Shown: one piece after another, positions 8,843-16,840 of the stretch | Layout of the letters: each line of letters begins with the position of its first letter | How positions within the stretch are numbered: the first letter of the stretch is position 1 | Assembly: GCF_036226445.1 (NCBI RefSeq) | Contig: NZ_CP108474.1 | Location: 2,976,001-3,040,000, forward strand | Source: Streptomyces sp. NBC_01255 | Lineage (GTDB): Bacteria; Actinomycetota; Actinomycetes; Streptomycetales; Streptomycetaceae | DNA: 64,000 nt | Direction of reading: 5' to 3' | Notes under the pieces: generated by a model | Told to the model about the DNA's origin: nothing | Databases searched by the model: none | The model's input: only the letters and a program-made list of their open reading frames with translations | Made by a program: the position numbers and the translations under genes

Positions 8843-9801
8843 GCCGCCTCCATCCAGATGTCGGCGAGGGACTCCTCCAGGTTGATCTGGGGCCGCCAGC
8901 CGAGCCGGTCGCGGGCGGTGCGGACGTCTGCCTGCTGCCAGGGGCCGCAGCCGTCGGGGTACGGGTAGGGGGCGGCGGCCAGCTGGTCGGCGATGGTCCC
9001 CTCGGTGCGGGGCGCGCCGATCATCGGGCGCTGCGGCATGCCGTGCGGGGCGTCCAGCTCGTGGAGGTTGCCGGTGTAGCCGGCGACCCGGGCGAGCACG
9101 GCGGCGGCGTCGCGGAGCCGGACCGCGCGGCCGGTGCCGATGTTGACGACGCCCTGGGCGGCGGAGAGCGAGGCCGCGTGGACGGCCCTGGCCACGTCCC
9201 GTACGTCGACGAAGTCCCGCTGCACGCCGAGTCCGCTGAGCTTGAGCTCGCCGTCCCCGGCCTGCATCGCGCGGCGCATCGCCTCGGCGAGGCGGCCGAG
9301 CGGGGAGCCGGCGGGGGTGCCGGGGCCGACGGGCGAGAACACCCGCAGGACGACGGCGTCGAGGCCTGAGCCGAGGACGAGTTCGGTCGCGGCCAGCTTG
9401 GACACCCCGTACGGGCCGCCGGGGCGGGGTACGGCGTCCTCGGCCGTGGAGGAGCCGGGCTGGCTGGGCCCGTACTCCGAGGCGCAGCCGACCTGCACGA
9501 GCCGGGCGCCACAGCCGCTGCGGCGCAGGGCCTCGCAGACGGTGGCGACGGCGATGGTGTTGTGCCGGGTCAGTTCGCGGGCGCCGCCGCGGGTGGCGCC
9601 CGCGCAGTTGACGACGACCCCGGGGTGGACGGCGTCGAGGAAGCGGGTCAGCGCGCCCGGGCTGCCGGAGGCGAGGTCGAAACGCACGTCGGCGTCGTCG
9701 CCGCGGCCGAGGGCGGTGAGGTGGACGGCCGGGTCGGCGAGCAGCCGGTCGGCGACGAAACGGCCGATGAAGCCATTGGCTCCGAGCAGTAGCACCCTCA
9801 T
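8830..9801 (-). CDS. NAD-dependent epimerase/dehydratase (sugar-nucleotide type)
   Basis: A 323-residue extended SDR enzyme. The N-terminal Rossmann motif is GANGFIGRFV (GxxGxxG). NCAGATRGGARE and the SEYGPSQPG...YGVSKLAATE segment give the Ser and Tyr-x3-Lys catalytic residues. Such enzymes change the stereochemistry of, or dehydrate, UDP-sugars; the C-terminal specificity region does not let me choose the sugar. It sits in an operon with a PelF-like glycosyltransferase, so supply of UDP-GalNAc or a similar donor, as PelX does for Pel, is a reasonable inference. Its ATG overlaps the stop of a 17-codon upstream frame (9798-9851), and its own ribosome-binding site is weak, suggesting translational coupling. 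Confidence 0.88.
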   Translation of the reverse strand: MRVLLLGANGFIGRFVADRLLADPAVHLTALGRGDDADVRFDLASGSPGALTRFLDAVHPGVVVNCAGATRGGARELTRHNTIAVATVCEALRRSGCGARLVQVGCASEYGPSQPGSSTAEDAVPRPGGPYGVSKLAATELVLGSGLDAVVLRVFSPVGPGTPAGSPLGRLAEAMRRAMQAGDGELKLSGLGVQRDFVDVRDVARAVHAASLSAAQGVVNIGTGRAVRLRDAAAVLARVAGYTGNLHELDAPHGMPQRPMIGAPRTEGTIADQLAAAPYPYPDGCGPWQQADVRTARDRLGWRPQINLEESLADIWMEAACRI

Positions 9802-9851
9802 CGCGCGGCCCCTACGTGCCGACCGGCCGGTCCTTGGGAGTGAGGGGTCAT
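9798..9851 (-). CDS. Putative 17-codon upstream ORF coupled to the epimerase
   Basis: A 17-residue frame starts at ATG 9849-9851 behind AAGGAG (spacing about 10) and stops in ATGA, sharing bases with the epimerase start. It encodes no recognisable domain. It may be a coupling device that brings ribosomes to the epimerase, or a relic. It was inferred only from the ribosome-binding site and the exact overlap. Confidence 0.3.
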   Translation of the reverse strand: MTPHSQGPAGRHVGAAR

Positions 9852-9931
9852 GGTCTTCGGTCTCCTTGCGGGGTGATGAGAGAGGTGGCGGGGCACGCCC
9901 GCGGCGTCGGCTCCGCGGGTGAGCGGGGGAT

Positions 9932-11362
9932 TCACGGGGTGGCGGTATGGGCGGAGGCCCGGGCGAGGGCGCCGGTCGCGTGGGCCAGCAGGCCGAGCGC
10001 GGCGGCGCCGCAGACGAGGGTGGGTACGGCCCCGGGTCCCGCGGTGGCGACGACGGCGCGCACGGGGGCGGCGAGCTCGTCGAAGCCGGGGACGGGGATA
10101 CGGGCGGCGAGGACGCTCGCGAGGGCGAGGGCCTCGGCGGCGCAGGCGGCGGCGAGCGCGGCGGAGGCCGTCTCGGGGAAGCCGTGGACGGTGAGGAGCC
10201 GGGCCAGCAGCAGGAGCGCGCCGAGGGCGAAGGCGCCCGGGCTGAATCCGGTGAGGGCGAGGAGGGCGGTGAGGGCGAGGAGCTGGAGCGTCACCGTGCC
10301 GAGGAGCAGGGGCCTGGCTCCGGCGGCGAAGTCCGCAAGTCCCCGGCTGTCGGCGATCCGGCGTCGGGCCCGGCTCGCGAAGACGTGGGCGCCCCAGGCG
10401 GCGGGGGCGACGGCGAGGGCGAGGGCGAGGAGGGGGCCGGGGTGGAGGTCCCAGGGCCCGTCGGGGCCGCCCGCCAGCACCTGCGCCAGGAGTCCGTCGC
10501 CGGCGAGCGCGTACGCGAGGAGCCAGACGGTCCAGAGGCGGGCGGCGGGCACGGTCCGGCTGCCGGGGGCGCGGAGGGGTCCGCGCCGGACGGCGAGGAG
10601 GAGCGCGCCGGTGAGCGCGACGGCTCCGGCGGCGCCGACGGCGAGGCGGACGGATCCCTGGGTGAGGGTGAGCCCGAGCCCGGCGAGCGCGGCGGCGGCG
10701 CCGGGCGCGAGGGCGGCGAGCATCCAGTCGGCGCGGGCCCGGTCGCCCGGCGCCGGGGCAGGGGTCGTGCCGGTGGCGCGCGGCACGCGGACGTACAGCT
10801 CCTCGGCGAGCGCGAAGACGTCTCGGTGCCGGAAGCGGGCGGCGGTCCGGTCGGTGAACCCCTGCGCTTCGAGCCCGGCGGCGATCTCCAGCGGGTCGAC
10901 GGCACGCTCGCACAACTCCCGGTGCCGGTGCATGAGCACCTTGACGGGATCGGCGTTGCCGCGCCGCGGCCGGGGAGGCGAGACCGAGGGGCCGGGCGAC
11001 GGCGCATCCGCGCGCTCGTCCGACACGGGCCCCTCTGCGGGGGCGAGGACGTCCGCCGGGGCGGGTGCCTCCGGTGCGTCCGGCGAGGTGGGTGTCTTCG
11101 TCCCGCCCATCCAGGCGAGGCCGCGCTCCGGGGCGTCGAAGGGGGCGGCGGCTTCGGACGCCGGGACGTCGGCTTCGGAGGCCGGGACGTCGGCCGGGGC
11201 TATCCCGGACGGCGCGGTGTCCGCGGCGTCCCACGCGTCCGGCGCGTCCGCCGGGAGGTCGCTCGTCTCGGCGCCGGCCGGAGTCAGGGCCGGGGTGCCG
11301 AGGAGGGCTTCGGAGCGGGCGTCCCACGCTCCGGGGCTCGTGGGGGCGGCGGGGCCGCGCAT
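9932..11362 (-). CDS. Multi-TM membrane protein of the PelF-like cluster
   Basis: 476 residues from the ATG at 11360-11362, chosen because GAAGGAG lies 8 bases upstream; the ATG at 11381-11383 would overlap the glycosyltransferase stop. Residues 1-140 are Ala/Pro/Asp/Glu-rich and probably disordered. Residues about 140-195 form a conserved-looking helical segment (MHRHRELCERAVDPLEIA...RFRHRDVFALAEELY). About eight or nine hydrophobic helices follow to the end. I recognise no named family. By position it could be the membrane partner (exporter or scaffold) of the polysaccharide cluster, as PelG/PelE are in Pel systems, but no sequence similarity to those was identifiable by eye. Confidence 0.75.
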   Translation of the reverse strand: MRGPAAPTSPGAWDARSEALLGTPALTPAGAETSDLPADAPDAWDAADTAPSGIAPADVPASEADVPASEAAAPFDAPERGLAWMGGTKTPTSPDAPEAPAPADVLAPAEGPVSDERADAPSPGPSVSPPRPRRGNADPVKVLMHRHRELCERAVDPLEIAAGLEAQGFTDRTAARFRHRDVFALAEELYVRVPRATGTTPAPAPGDRARADWMLAALAPGAAAALAGLGLTLTQGSVRLAVGAAGAVALTGALLLAVRRGPLRAPGSRTVPAARLWTVWLLAYALAGDGLLAQVLAGGPDGPWDLHPGPLLALALAVAPAAWGAHVFASRARRRIADSRGLADFAAGARPLLLGTVTLQLLALTALLALTGFSPGAFALGALLLLARLLTVHGFPETASAALAAACAAEALALASVLAARIPVPGFDELAAPVRAVVATAGPGAVPTLVCGAAALGLLAHATGALARASAHTATP

Positions 11363-11375
11363 GGGGGTGTCTCCT

Positions 11376-13022
11376 TCAGGCATCGGGGGCTCCTGTGCCC
11401 GCAGTCACGGCCTGGTGCGTCCAGCTGCCGGGCACGTGGGCCTCGGCCGGGTGGGCGAAGGGCACGCCGTCCCCGGGGCGGTGGCGCACCGGCGCGTGGG
11501 AGAGAAGCTCCAGGTAGATGCCGCGGAACGCGGCGAGGTTCTGTTCGACGGTGAAGAGTTCGAGCGCGCGGGCGCGGGCGGCGGCGCCCAGCCGGTAGCG
11601 GCGCTCGGGCTCCCGGAGCAGCGCGAGGCACGCGTCGGCGAGCGCGCGCGGGTTGCGCGGCGGGACGACGAGGCCGGTGCCGCCGATCACCTCGACGACC
11701 GCGCCGACGTCGGTCGAGACGGTGGCGCGGGCGCAGAACATCGCCTCGACGAGGCTGGTCGGGAAGCCCTCGACGACGCTGGAGAGGACGACGACCGCCG
11801 CAGAGGCGTACGTGTCCTCCAGCGTGGGCGCCTCGGGTCCGCCGAGCTCCTCGAAGCTGACGGGGTTCTCGCCGACGGCGTGCGCCCCCGGGGCCTCGTC
11901 GGGGAAGAGCTGCGCCGCGAACCCCTTGCAGTGCGTGAGGTACGCGTCGGCGTCGGGCTCGCCGGTCGGCACGGCGACGATCCGCAGCCGGACGTCGGGC
12001 TGCCGGGCCCGGATCTCGGCGAAGGCGTGGAGCAGGGCGACGAGGTCCTTGGCGGGTTCGACGCGGCCGACCCAGACGAGGGTGGTCGGGTCGCCGCTCT
12101 CCTCGTCCTCGCCGACCTCGGCGAAGCGGTCGGCGGCCAGGCCGGGGTGGACGGTGCGGATACGGGCGCGGTCGGCGCCGCACTTCTCCTGCCAGCGGCG
12201 GGCGTGGGCGTTGCCGGGGGTGAGGAGCGCGGCCTGCCGGTAGGTCTCGGCGGCGATCCGGCCGTGGAGCGAGGCGAGGAGGCCGCGCAGGGGGACGGAG
12301 CGGTCGGCGACGGCCGGCGAGAGGTAGTGGGCGCGAAGCTGGACGCCGTACTCGGTGACCAGGAGCGGCGTCCCGAAGAAGCGTTTGGCCAGGAGGCCGG
12401 GGAGCGCGGTCGTGCCGCCGGCGGTGGCGTGGCAGACGTCGACGGCGCCGAGCACCTCCTCCTCGTACCAGTCGAGGGAGAGCGGGCGCAGGGCGCGCTC
12501 CAGGTGGTCGACGAAGGCGAGGTGGTCGGGGAGGCCTGCCGCCGCCGCGGTCCGGCGTGCGCCGGGGGCGCGGCAGGCGGCTTCGAGGGCGCGGACGGCG
12601 TCGTCGGAGCGGAGCGCGCCCGGCAGTCCGCCGCGCTCGCGGGCGAGGTCGGCGAGGGCGTGGAGCCCGGTGGCGAAGGACGTCTCGTCGTGTTCGGCGC
12701 AGAGGCCGGTGGCGAGGGCGTGGAAGCCCTCGGTGAAGCGGCGGCGCTCGCGCCGTCCGTAGGCGCGGCGGGAGGCGCGGTCGTCGCCGAAGGCGGCCCG
12801 CTCGACGCGGCTCCCCGGGGTGGTGTCGGCGTCGGGGCCGCTCACGTCGCCCGTGCGGACGGTCCGGGCGTTCGGGGGCAGCGGGGCGGCGGTGCCGGTG
12901 GGTCCGAGGGCGTAGACATCGAACTGGTGCTGCCCGAGCCCGTGTACGAGCCGTTCGCACCAGAGTCCGGCCTCACCGGCGGCGTACGGGTAGCCACCCT
13001 CCGTGAGCAGTGCGATCCGCAC
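11376..13022 (-). CDS. GT4-family glycosyltransferase, PelF-like (DUF3492 type)
   Basis: 548 residues from the GTG at 13020-13022, which immediately precedes RIALLTEGGYPYAAGEAG, the donor-loop start of PelF/DUF3492 proteins. The N-terminal DUF3492 region covers residues 1-270. The C-terminal GT4 half has VWVGRVEPAKDLVALLHAF and the E-x7-E motif EGFPTSLVEAMFC. PelF polymerises N-acetylhexosamine from UDP donors in the cytosol for the Pel exopolysaccharide. The gene opens a leftward operon with the membrane protein, epimerase and spherulin-4 gene. A cyclic-di-GMP receptor (PelD) is not visible nearby. Family is confident; product polysaccharide unknown. Confidence 0.88.
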   Translation of the reverse strand: MRIALLTEGGYPYAAGEAGLWCERLVHGLGQHQFDVYALGPTGTAAPLPPNARTVRTGDVSGPDADTTPGSRVERAAFGDDRASRRAYGRRERRRFTEGFHALATGLCAEHDETSFATGLHALADLARERGGLPGALRSDDAVRALEAACRAPGARRTAAAAGLPDHLAFVDHLERALRPLSLDWYEEEVLGAVDVCHATAGGTTALPGLLAKRFFGTPLLVTEYGVQLRAHYLSPAVADRSVPLRGLLASLHGRIAAETYRQAALLTPGNAHARRWQEKCGADRARIRTVHPGLAADRFAEVGEDEESGDPTTLVWVGRVEPAKDLVALLHAFAEIRARQPDVRLRIVAVPTGEPDADAYLTHCKGFAAQLFPDEAPGAHAVGENPVSFEELGGPEAPTLEDTYASAAVVVLSSVVEGFPTSLVEAMFCARATVSTDVGAVVEVIGGTGLVVPPRNPRALADACLALLREPERRYRLGAAARARALELFTVEQNLAAFRGIYLELLSHAPVRHRPGDGVPFAHPAEAHVPGSWTHQAVTAGTGAPDA

Positions 13023-13100
13023 GAGTGCACCCCCGATCTCCCTTGACGTCGGCCACCGTTTGTCCGGCGACTCGCAGCGGGAAGAACGTAAGCGGAGATA

Positions 13101-13138
13101 CCGGTGGTGCGATGGACGGTTGTCCGTCGCACCACCGG
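13101..13138. terminator. Large hairpin between the ABC operon and the PelF-like cluster
   Basis: CCGGTGGTGCGA at 13101-13112 pairs perfectly with 13127-13138. The stem continues by five more pairs (one wobble) to a GGTT loop, 17 pairs in all. It lies 75 bases after the stop of the ABC ATPase gene and about 80 before the glycosyltransferase start, so it most likely ends the ABC operon. An operator role cannot be excluded. Confidence 0.65.
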
Positions 13139-13212
13139 AAGGGGTGAATGCACGTAACTTTCCCACCCCGGTCGCGTTCGGTCGCGGTACGCGGCGGATC
13201 GGTTACGGATTG

Positions 13213-14865
13213 TCAGGCCGGGGCCAGTTCCCGGCGCCGCCCCCGGCGCTCGGCCGCGAGGACCGGGTCGAGGGACGGAACGGCGGCGAGCAGCCGGCGC
13301 GTGTACGGATCCTGGGGTGCGCCGTACACCTCCTCGACCGTGCCCTGCTCGACGATCCTGCCTTCGCGCATGACGGCGACCCGGTCGCTGACCTGCCGGA
13401 CGACGGCGAGGTCGTGGGCGATGAAGACGAGCCCGAGGCCGAGTTCGGCCTGGAGCTCGGCGAGCAGCGCGGTCACCTGGGCCTGGGTGGTGACGTCGAG
13501 CGCGGAGACCGGTTCGTCGCAGACGACGACCCGGGGCTCGGCGGCGAGCGCGCGGGCGATGCCGACGCGCTGCCGCTGGCCGCCGCTGAACTCGTGCGGG
13601 TAGGCGTCGTGGCGGTCGGGTTCGAGCCCCACCCGGTCGAGCAGCTCCCGTACCCGGGAGCGGATCCGGGTCTCGTCGCGCTCCCCCGCCGCGCGCAGCG
13701 GGTCGGCGATCGACTCGCCCACGGAACGGCGCGGGTTGAGGGAGGCGACGGGGTCCTGGAAGACCATCTGGAGTTCGCGGCGGTACGGGCGCAGCTCCCG
13801 GTCCGACAGGGTGCCGATCTCCGTACCCCCGTAACGGAGCCGGCCCCCTGTCGGGTCGAGGAGCCGCACCAACATCCGGCCGAGGGTGGTCTTGCCGCTG
13901 CCGGACTCCCCGACGACGCCGAGGGTTTCACCGGCGTGGACGGTGAGGGAGACGCCGTCGACGGCGGTCACCGCGCTCTTGCCGCGTCCGAACTCCCGCC
14001 GCAGGTCGAGTGCTTCGAGGAGCGGTTCGCCGGCGGGCGCGGGGGCGGCGGGCCGCACCGGTCCGTCGAGCCGGGGCACGGCGCCGAGCAGCCTGCGCGT
14101 GTACGGCTCCGAGGGGGCGCCCAAGACCCCGGCGACGGGCCCGCGTTCGACCTCGCGGCCGCCACGCATGACGAGCACGTCGTCGACGCTCTCGGCGGCG
14201 ACGCCCACGTCGTGGGTGACGAGGAGCAGTGCGGTGCCCGTCTCGCGCCGGAGCTCGTGCAGCAGGTCGAGGATCTGGGCCTGCACGGTGACGTCGAGGG
14301 CGGTGGTCGGTTCGTCGGCGACGATGATCCGGGGTGCGCAGGCGAGGGCCATCGCGAGGAGGGCGCGCTGGCGCATGCCGCCGCTGAACTCGTGGGGGCG
14401 GGAGCGGGAGCGGCGGGCCGCGTCGGGGATGCCGACCCGGTCGAGGACCTCCACGGCGCGGGTGCGGGCGTCCCGGCGGGAGCCTCCGGCGTGGATCCGG
14501 TGGACCTCGGCGATCTGGTCGCCGACGGCGTAGTAGGGGTCGAGGGCGGACAGCGGGTCCTGGAAGACCATCGCGGCGACTCCGCCGCGCAGTCTCCGCA
14601 GCTCGGCCGGGCCGGCGGTGCCGACGTCGATGCCGCCGACCCGTACGGAGCCGGTGACCCGCGCGCCCGTCCCCCGGTGGAGGCCGAGGAGGGCGGCGGC
14701 GACGGTGGACTTGCCGCTGCCGGACTCGCCGACGAGGGCCAGGGCGCGGCCTTCGCCGAGGGTGAAGGAGAGCCCGTCCACGGCCCGTACGGGGTCGTCG
14801 GCACGGCCGAACTCGACGGTGAGGTCCCGGACTTCCACCAGGGGGCCTTCGCTGTGCGGGGTCAC
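13213..14865 (-). CDS. Fused tandem ATP-binding subunit of a dipeptide/oligopeptide ABC transporter (OppDF type)
   Basis: 550 residues from a GTG that overlaps the permease stop by 4 bases (GTGA, 14862-14865). Two complete ATPase halves are present. The first has GESGSGKST, signature [14 protein letters not shown] and [11 protein letters not shown]. The second has GESGSGKTT, signature [14 protein letters not shown] and [10 protein letters not shown]. OppD and OppF are therefore fused in one chain and would power import as an internal heterodimer on the cytosolic face. A longer in-frame extension upstream runs through the permease gene and is not real. It is the last gene of a four-gene operon and is followed by the hairpin at 13101-13138. 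Confidence 0.94.
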   Translation of the reverse strand: MTPHSEGPLVEVRDLTVEFGRADDPVRAVDGLSFTLGEGRALALVGESGSGKSTVAAALLGLHRGTGARVTGSVRVGGIDVGTAGPAELRRLRGGVAAMVFQDPLSALDPYYAVGDQIAEVHRIHAGGSRRDARTRAVEVLDRVGIPDAARRSRSRPHEFSGGMRQRALLAMALACAPRIIVADEPTTALDVTVQAQILDLLHELRRETGTALLLVTHDVGVAAESVDDVLVMRGGREVERGPVAGVLGAPSEPYTRRLLGAVPRLDGPVRPAAPAPAGEPLLEALDLRREFGRGKSAVTAVDGVSLTVHAGETLGVVGESGSGKTTLGRMLVRLLDPTGGRLRYGGTEIGTLSDRELRPYRRELQMVFQDPVASLNPRRSVGESIADPLRAAGERDETRIRSRVRELLDRVGLEPDRHDAYPHEFSGGQRQRVGIARALAAEPRVVVCDEPVSALDVTTQAQVTALLAELQAELGLGLVFIAHDLAVVRQVSDRVAVMREGRIVEQGTVEEVYGAPQDPYTRRLLAAVPSLDPVLAAERRGRRRELAPA

Positions 14866-15851
14866 GTCAGGACCACCCTTCGGTCGGCGGCGGCGTACAG
14901 GAGGTCGGCGACGACGCCGGCGAGGACGACGACCACGCCCATCACCATGACCACGCCGACCACCACCGGCAGGTCGATCGAGCGCACCCCGTCGAGGAGG
15001 GTCTTGCCGAGGCCGGGGATGCCGAAGAGGGACTCGGTGAGGACCGCCCCGCCGAACACGTAGCCGAGGTCGACGGCGCTGACCGCGACGACCGGCGGGA
15101 TGGCGCCGCGCAGCGCGTGGCGGGTGACGACGGTCCGCTCCCCCACGCCGTAGGCGCGGAAGGTGCGGATGTGGTCCTCGGCGAGCGTCTCCAGGGTGGA
15201 ACTCCTGGTGAGACGCGCGTATTTGGCGGATTCGAAGAAGCCGAGGGTCAGCCAGGGCAGCAGCATGTTCCACGCCCACTGCTCGGGGTCCTCGCCGAGG
15301 GGGACGTAGCTCGGGAAGGGCAGCCACTGGAGGTAGGCGCAGACGACCATGAGGAGCAGCAGCCCGAGGATGAAGACGGGCGTGCCGGTCGCGGCGAGGG
15401 TGAGCACGGTCAGGACGCGTTCGGTGGGGCCGCCCCGGCGCAGCGCCGAGAGCAGTCCGGTGCCGACGCCGACGACGAGCCAGACGACGAGCGCGCCGAG
15501 GGCGAGCGAGGCGGTGGCCGGGAGCCGCTCCAGGATGAGCCGGGTGACCTGCTGGTCGTTCTGGTACGAGAGTCCGAGGCAGGGCGCGTCGCAGTGCACG
15601 ACGGAGGTGCCGGTGGAGTAGTCGCGGCCGGCGAAGACGCCCTGGAGGAAGTGCAGGTACTGAGCGACGACGCTCTCGTTCAGGCCTAGCCGCTCGCGCA
15701 CCTGGGCGATCTGCTGGGGGTTGCAGCGCTCCCCGCAGGCGAGCCGGGCGGGGTCGCCGGGCGCCACGTAGAAGAGGGCGTACACGAGGACCGAGAGCGC
15801 CAGGAGGACGAGCGCGGCACCCGCGAGCCGCTTGAGGACGTAGCGGGTCAT
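14862..15851 (-). CDS. ABC transporter permease, DppB/OppB type
   Basis: 329 residues. The N-terminus MTRYVLKRLAGAALVLLALSV and the FYVAPGDPA segment are typical of DppB/OppB permeases. A periplasmic-side loop with cysteines (ACGERCNPQQ, CDAPCLG) follows, then the transmembrane permease core with the coupling-helix region RLTRSSTLETLAEDHIRTFRAYGV. About six helices span the membrane. It pairs with the DppC-type permease to form the translocation channel. It overlaps both neighbours by 4 bases. The operon order is binding protein, C-type, B-type, ATPase, with the two permease genes swapped relative to classical opp/dpp operons. Substrate is not deducible from the permease. Confidence 0.93.
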   Translation of the reverse strand: MTRYVLKRLAGAALVLLALSVLVYALFYVAPGDPARLACGERCNPQQIAQVRERLGLNESVVAQYLHFLQGVFAGRDYSTGTSVVHCDAPCLGLSYQNDQQVTRLILERLPATASLALGALVVWLVVGVGTGLLSALRRGGPTERVLTVLTLAATGTPVFILGLLLLMVVCAYLQWLPFPSYVPLGEDPEQWAWNMLLPWLTLGFFESAKYARLTRSSTLETLAEDHIRTFRAYGVGERTVVTRHALRGAIPPVVAVSAVDLGYVFGGAVLTESLFGIPGLGKTLLDGVRSIDLPVVVGVVMVMGVVVVLAGVVADLLYAAADRRVVLT

Positions 15852-16840
15852 CGGGAGTTCTCCTTACGGGTTCCCACGCGCAGCCGGCTCGCCTCGCGCG
15901 GGTCGAGGGCCGTGCGGACGGCGTCGCCGAGGACGGTGAAGGCGAGCACGGTGACGAAGAGCAGTCCGGCGGGCAGCAGGACGTACGCGGGGTCGGCGCG
16001 GAACCAGGTCTGCGCGGTCGACAGCATCTGTCCCCAGGACGGGGTGGGCGGGGTGACGCCCACGCCGAGGAAGGAGAGGGAGGCCTCCACGACCATGTTG
16101 GTGGGGACGAGGATCGCCGCGTAGGTGATGACGGGCGCGGCGAGCGCGGGCAGCAGTTCGCGGCGGGCGGTCCGCCACCGTCCGGAGCCCGCGAGGCGGG
16201 ACGCGGCGACGTAGTCGAGGCTCTTGAGGGTGAGCGTCTGGGCGCGCACGATCCGGGAGGTGCCCGCCCAGCCGAGCAGGCCGATGACGAGGATCAGCAG
16301 CAGCGGGCGGGGGAAGTCCCGGGGGACGACGGCGGTCAGCGCGATGGCGAGGACCAGCATGGGCAGGGCGACGAGCACGTCGGTGATCCGGCCGAGGAGG
16401 CCGTCGACCCAGCGGCTGCCGAGCCCGGCGGCGAGGCCGATGGCGACACCGAGGGCGACCTGGACGGCGGTGGCGCCGACGGCGACGAGGAGCGAGATCC
16501 GGGCTCCGTACAGGAGGCGGACGAAGAGGTCGCGGCCGGTGCCGGGTTCGACGCCGAGCCAGTGGTCGGCGCTCGCTCCGCCGAAGGAGCCGTACGGGAC
16601 GCCGCCGCGGGCCGAGTCGACGAGGTCGTCGTGGTACGCGTACGGGTCCTGGCCCTCGAGCGCGGCGAGCAGCGGCGCGGCGAGGGCGAGGAGGACGAGC
16701 AGGAGGAGGACTCCGGCGGAGACGAGGGCGGCGGGGCGGGTGCGGATCCGCCGCCAGGCCTGCCGGGCGGCGCCCGTGGCGGGGGTGCCCGCCACGGGCG
16801 CCGTCGGAGCGGCGAGCGGTGTGTCGGTCGGTGCGGTCAC
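15848..16840 (-). CDS. ABC transporter permease, DppC/OppC type
   Basis: 330 residues with an Ala/Thr/Pro-rich N-terminus, a first membrane helix (LLLLVLLALAAPLLA), the DppC-specific HWLGVEPGTGRDLFVRLLYGA segment, and a permease core ending in SWGQMLSTAQTWF and a last helix. The EAA-like loop for ATPase contact reads LKSLDYVAASRLAGSGRWR. It forms the heterodimeric channel with the B-type permease. Its GTG overlaps the TGA of the binding-protein gene and its own stop overlaps the next start (ATGA), so the whole operon is translationally coupled. Import of peptides, or possibly nickel or another small ligand, is the family range. Confidence 0.93.
   Translation of the reverse strand: MTAPTDTPLAAPTAPVAGTPATGAARQAWRRIRTRPAALVSAGVLLLLVLLALAAPLLAALEGQDPYAYHDDLVDSARGGVPYGSFGGASADHWLGVEPGTGRDLFVRLLYGARISLLVAVGATAVQVALGVAIGLAAGLGSRWVDGLLGRITDVLVALPMLVLAIALTAVVPRDFPRPLLLILVIGLLGWAGTSRIVRAQTLTLKSLDYVAASRLAGSGRWRTARRELLPALAAPVITYAAILVPTNMVVEASLSFLGVGVTPPTPSWGQMLSTAQTWFRADPAYVLLPAGLLFVTVLAFTVLGDAVRTALDPREASRLRVGTRKENSR

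Noticed and set aside
9816..13046. A 1076-codon plus-strand frame over the PelF-like cluster
   Set aside because: Opposite to an operon with recognisable domains; Arg/Gly/Ala-rich translation without any motif.
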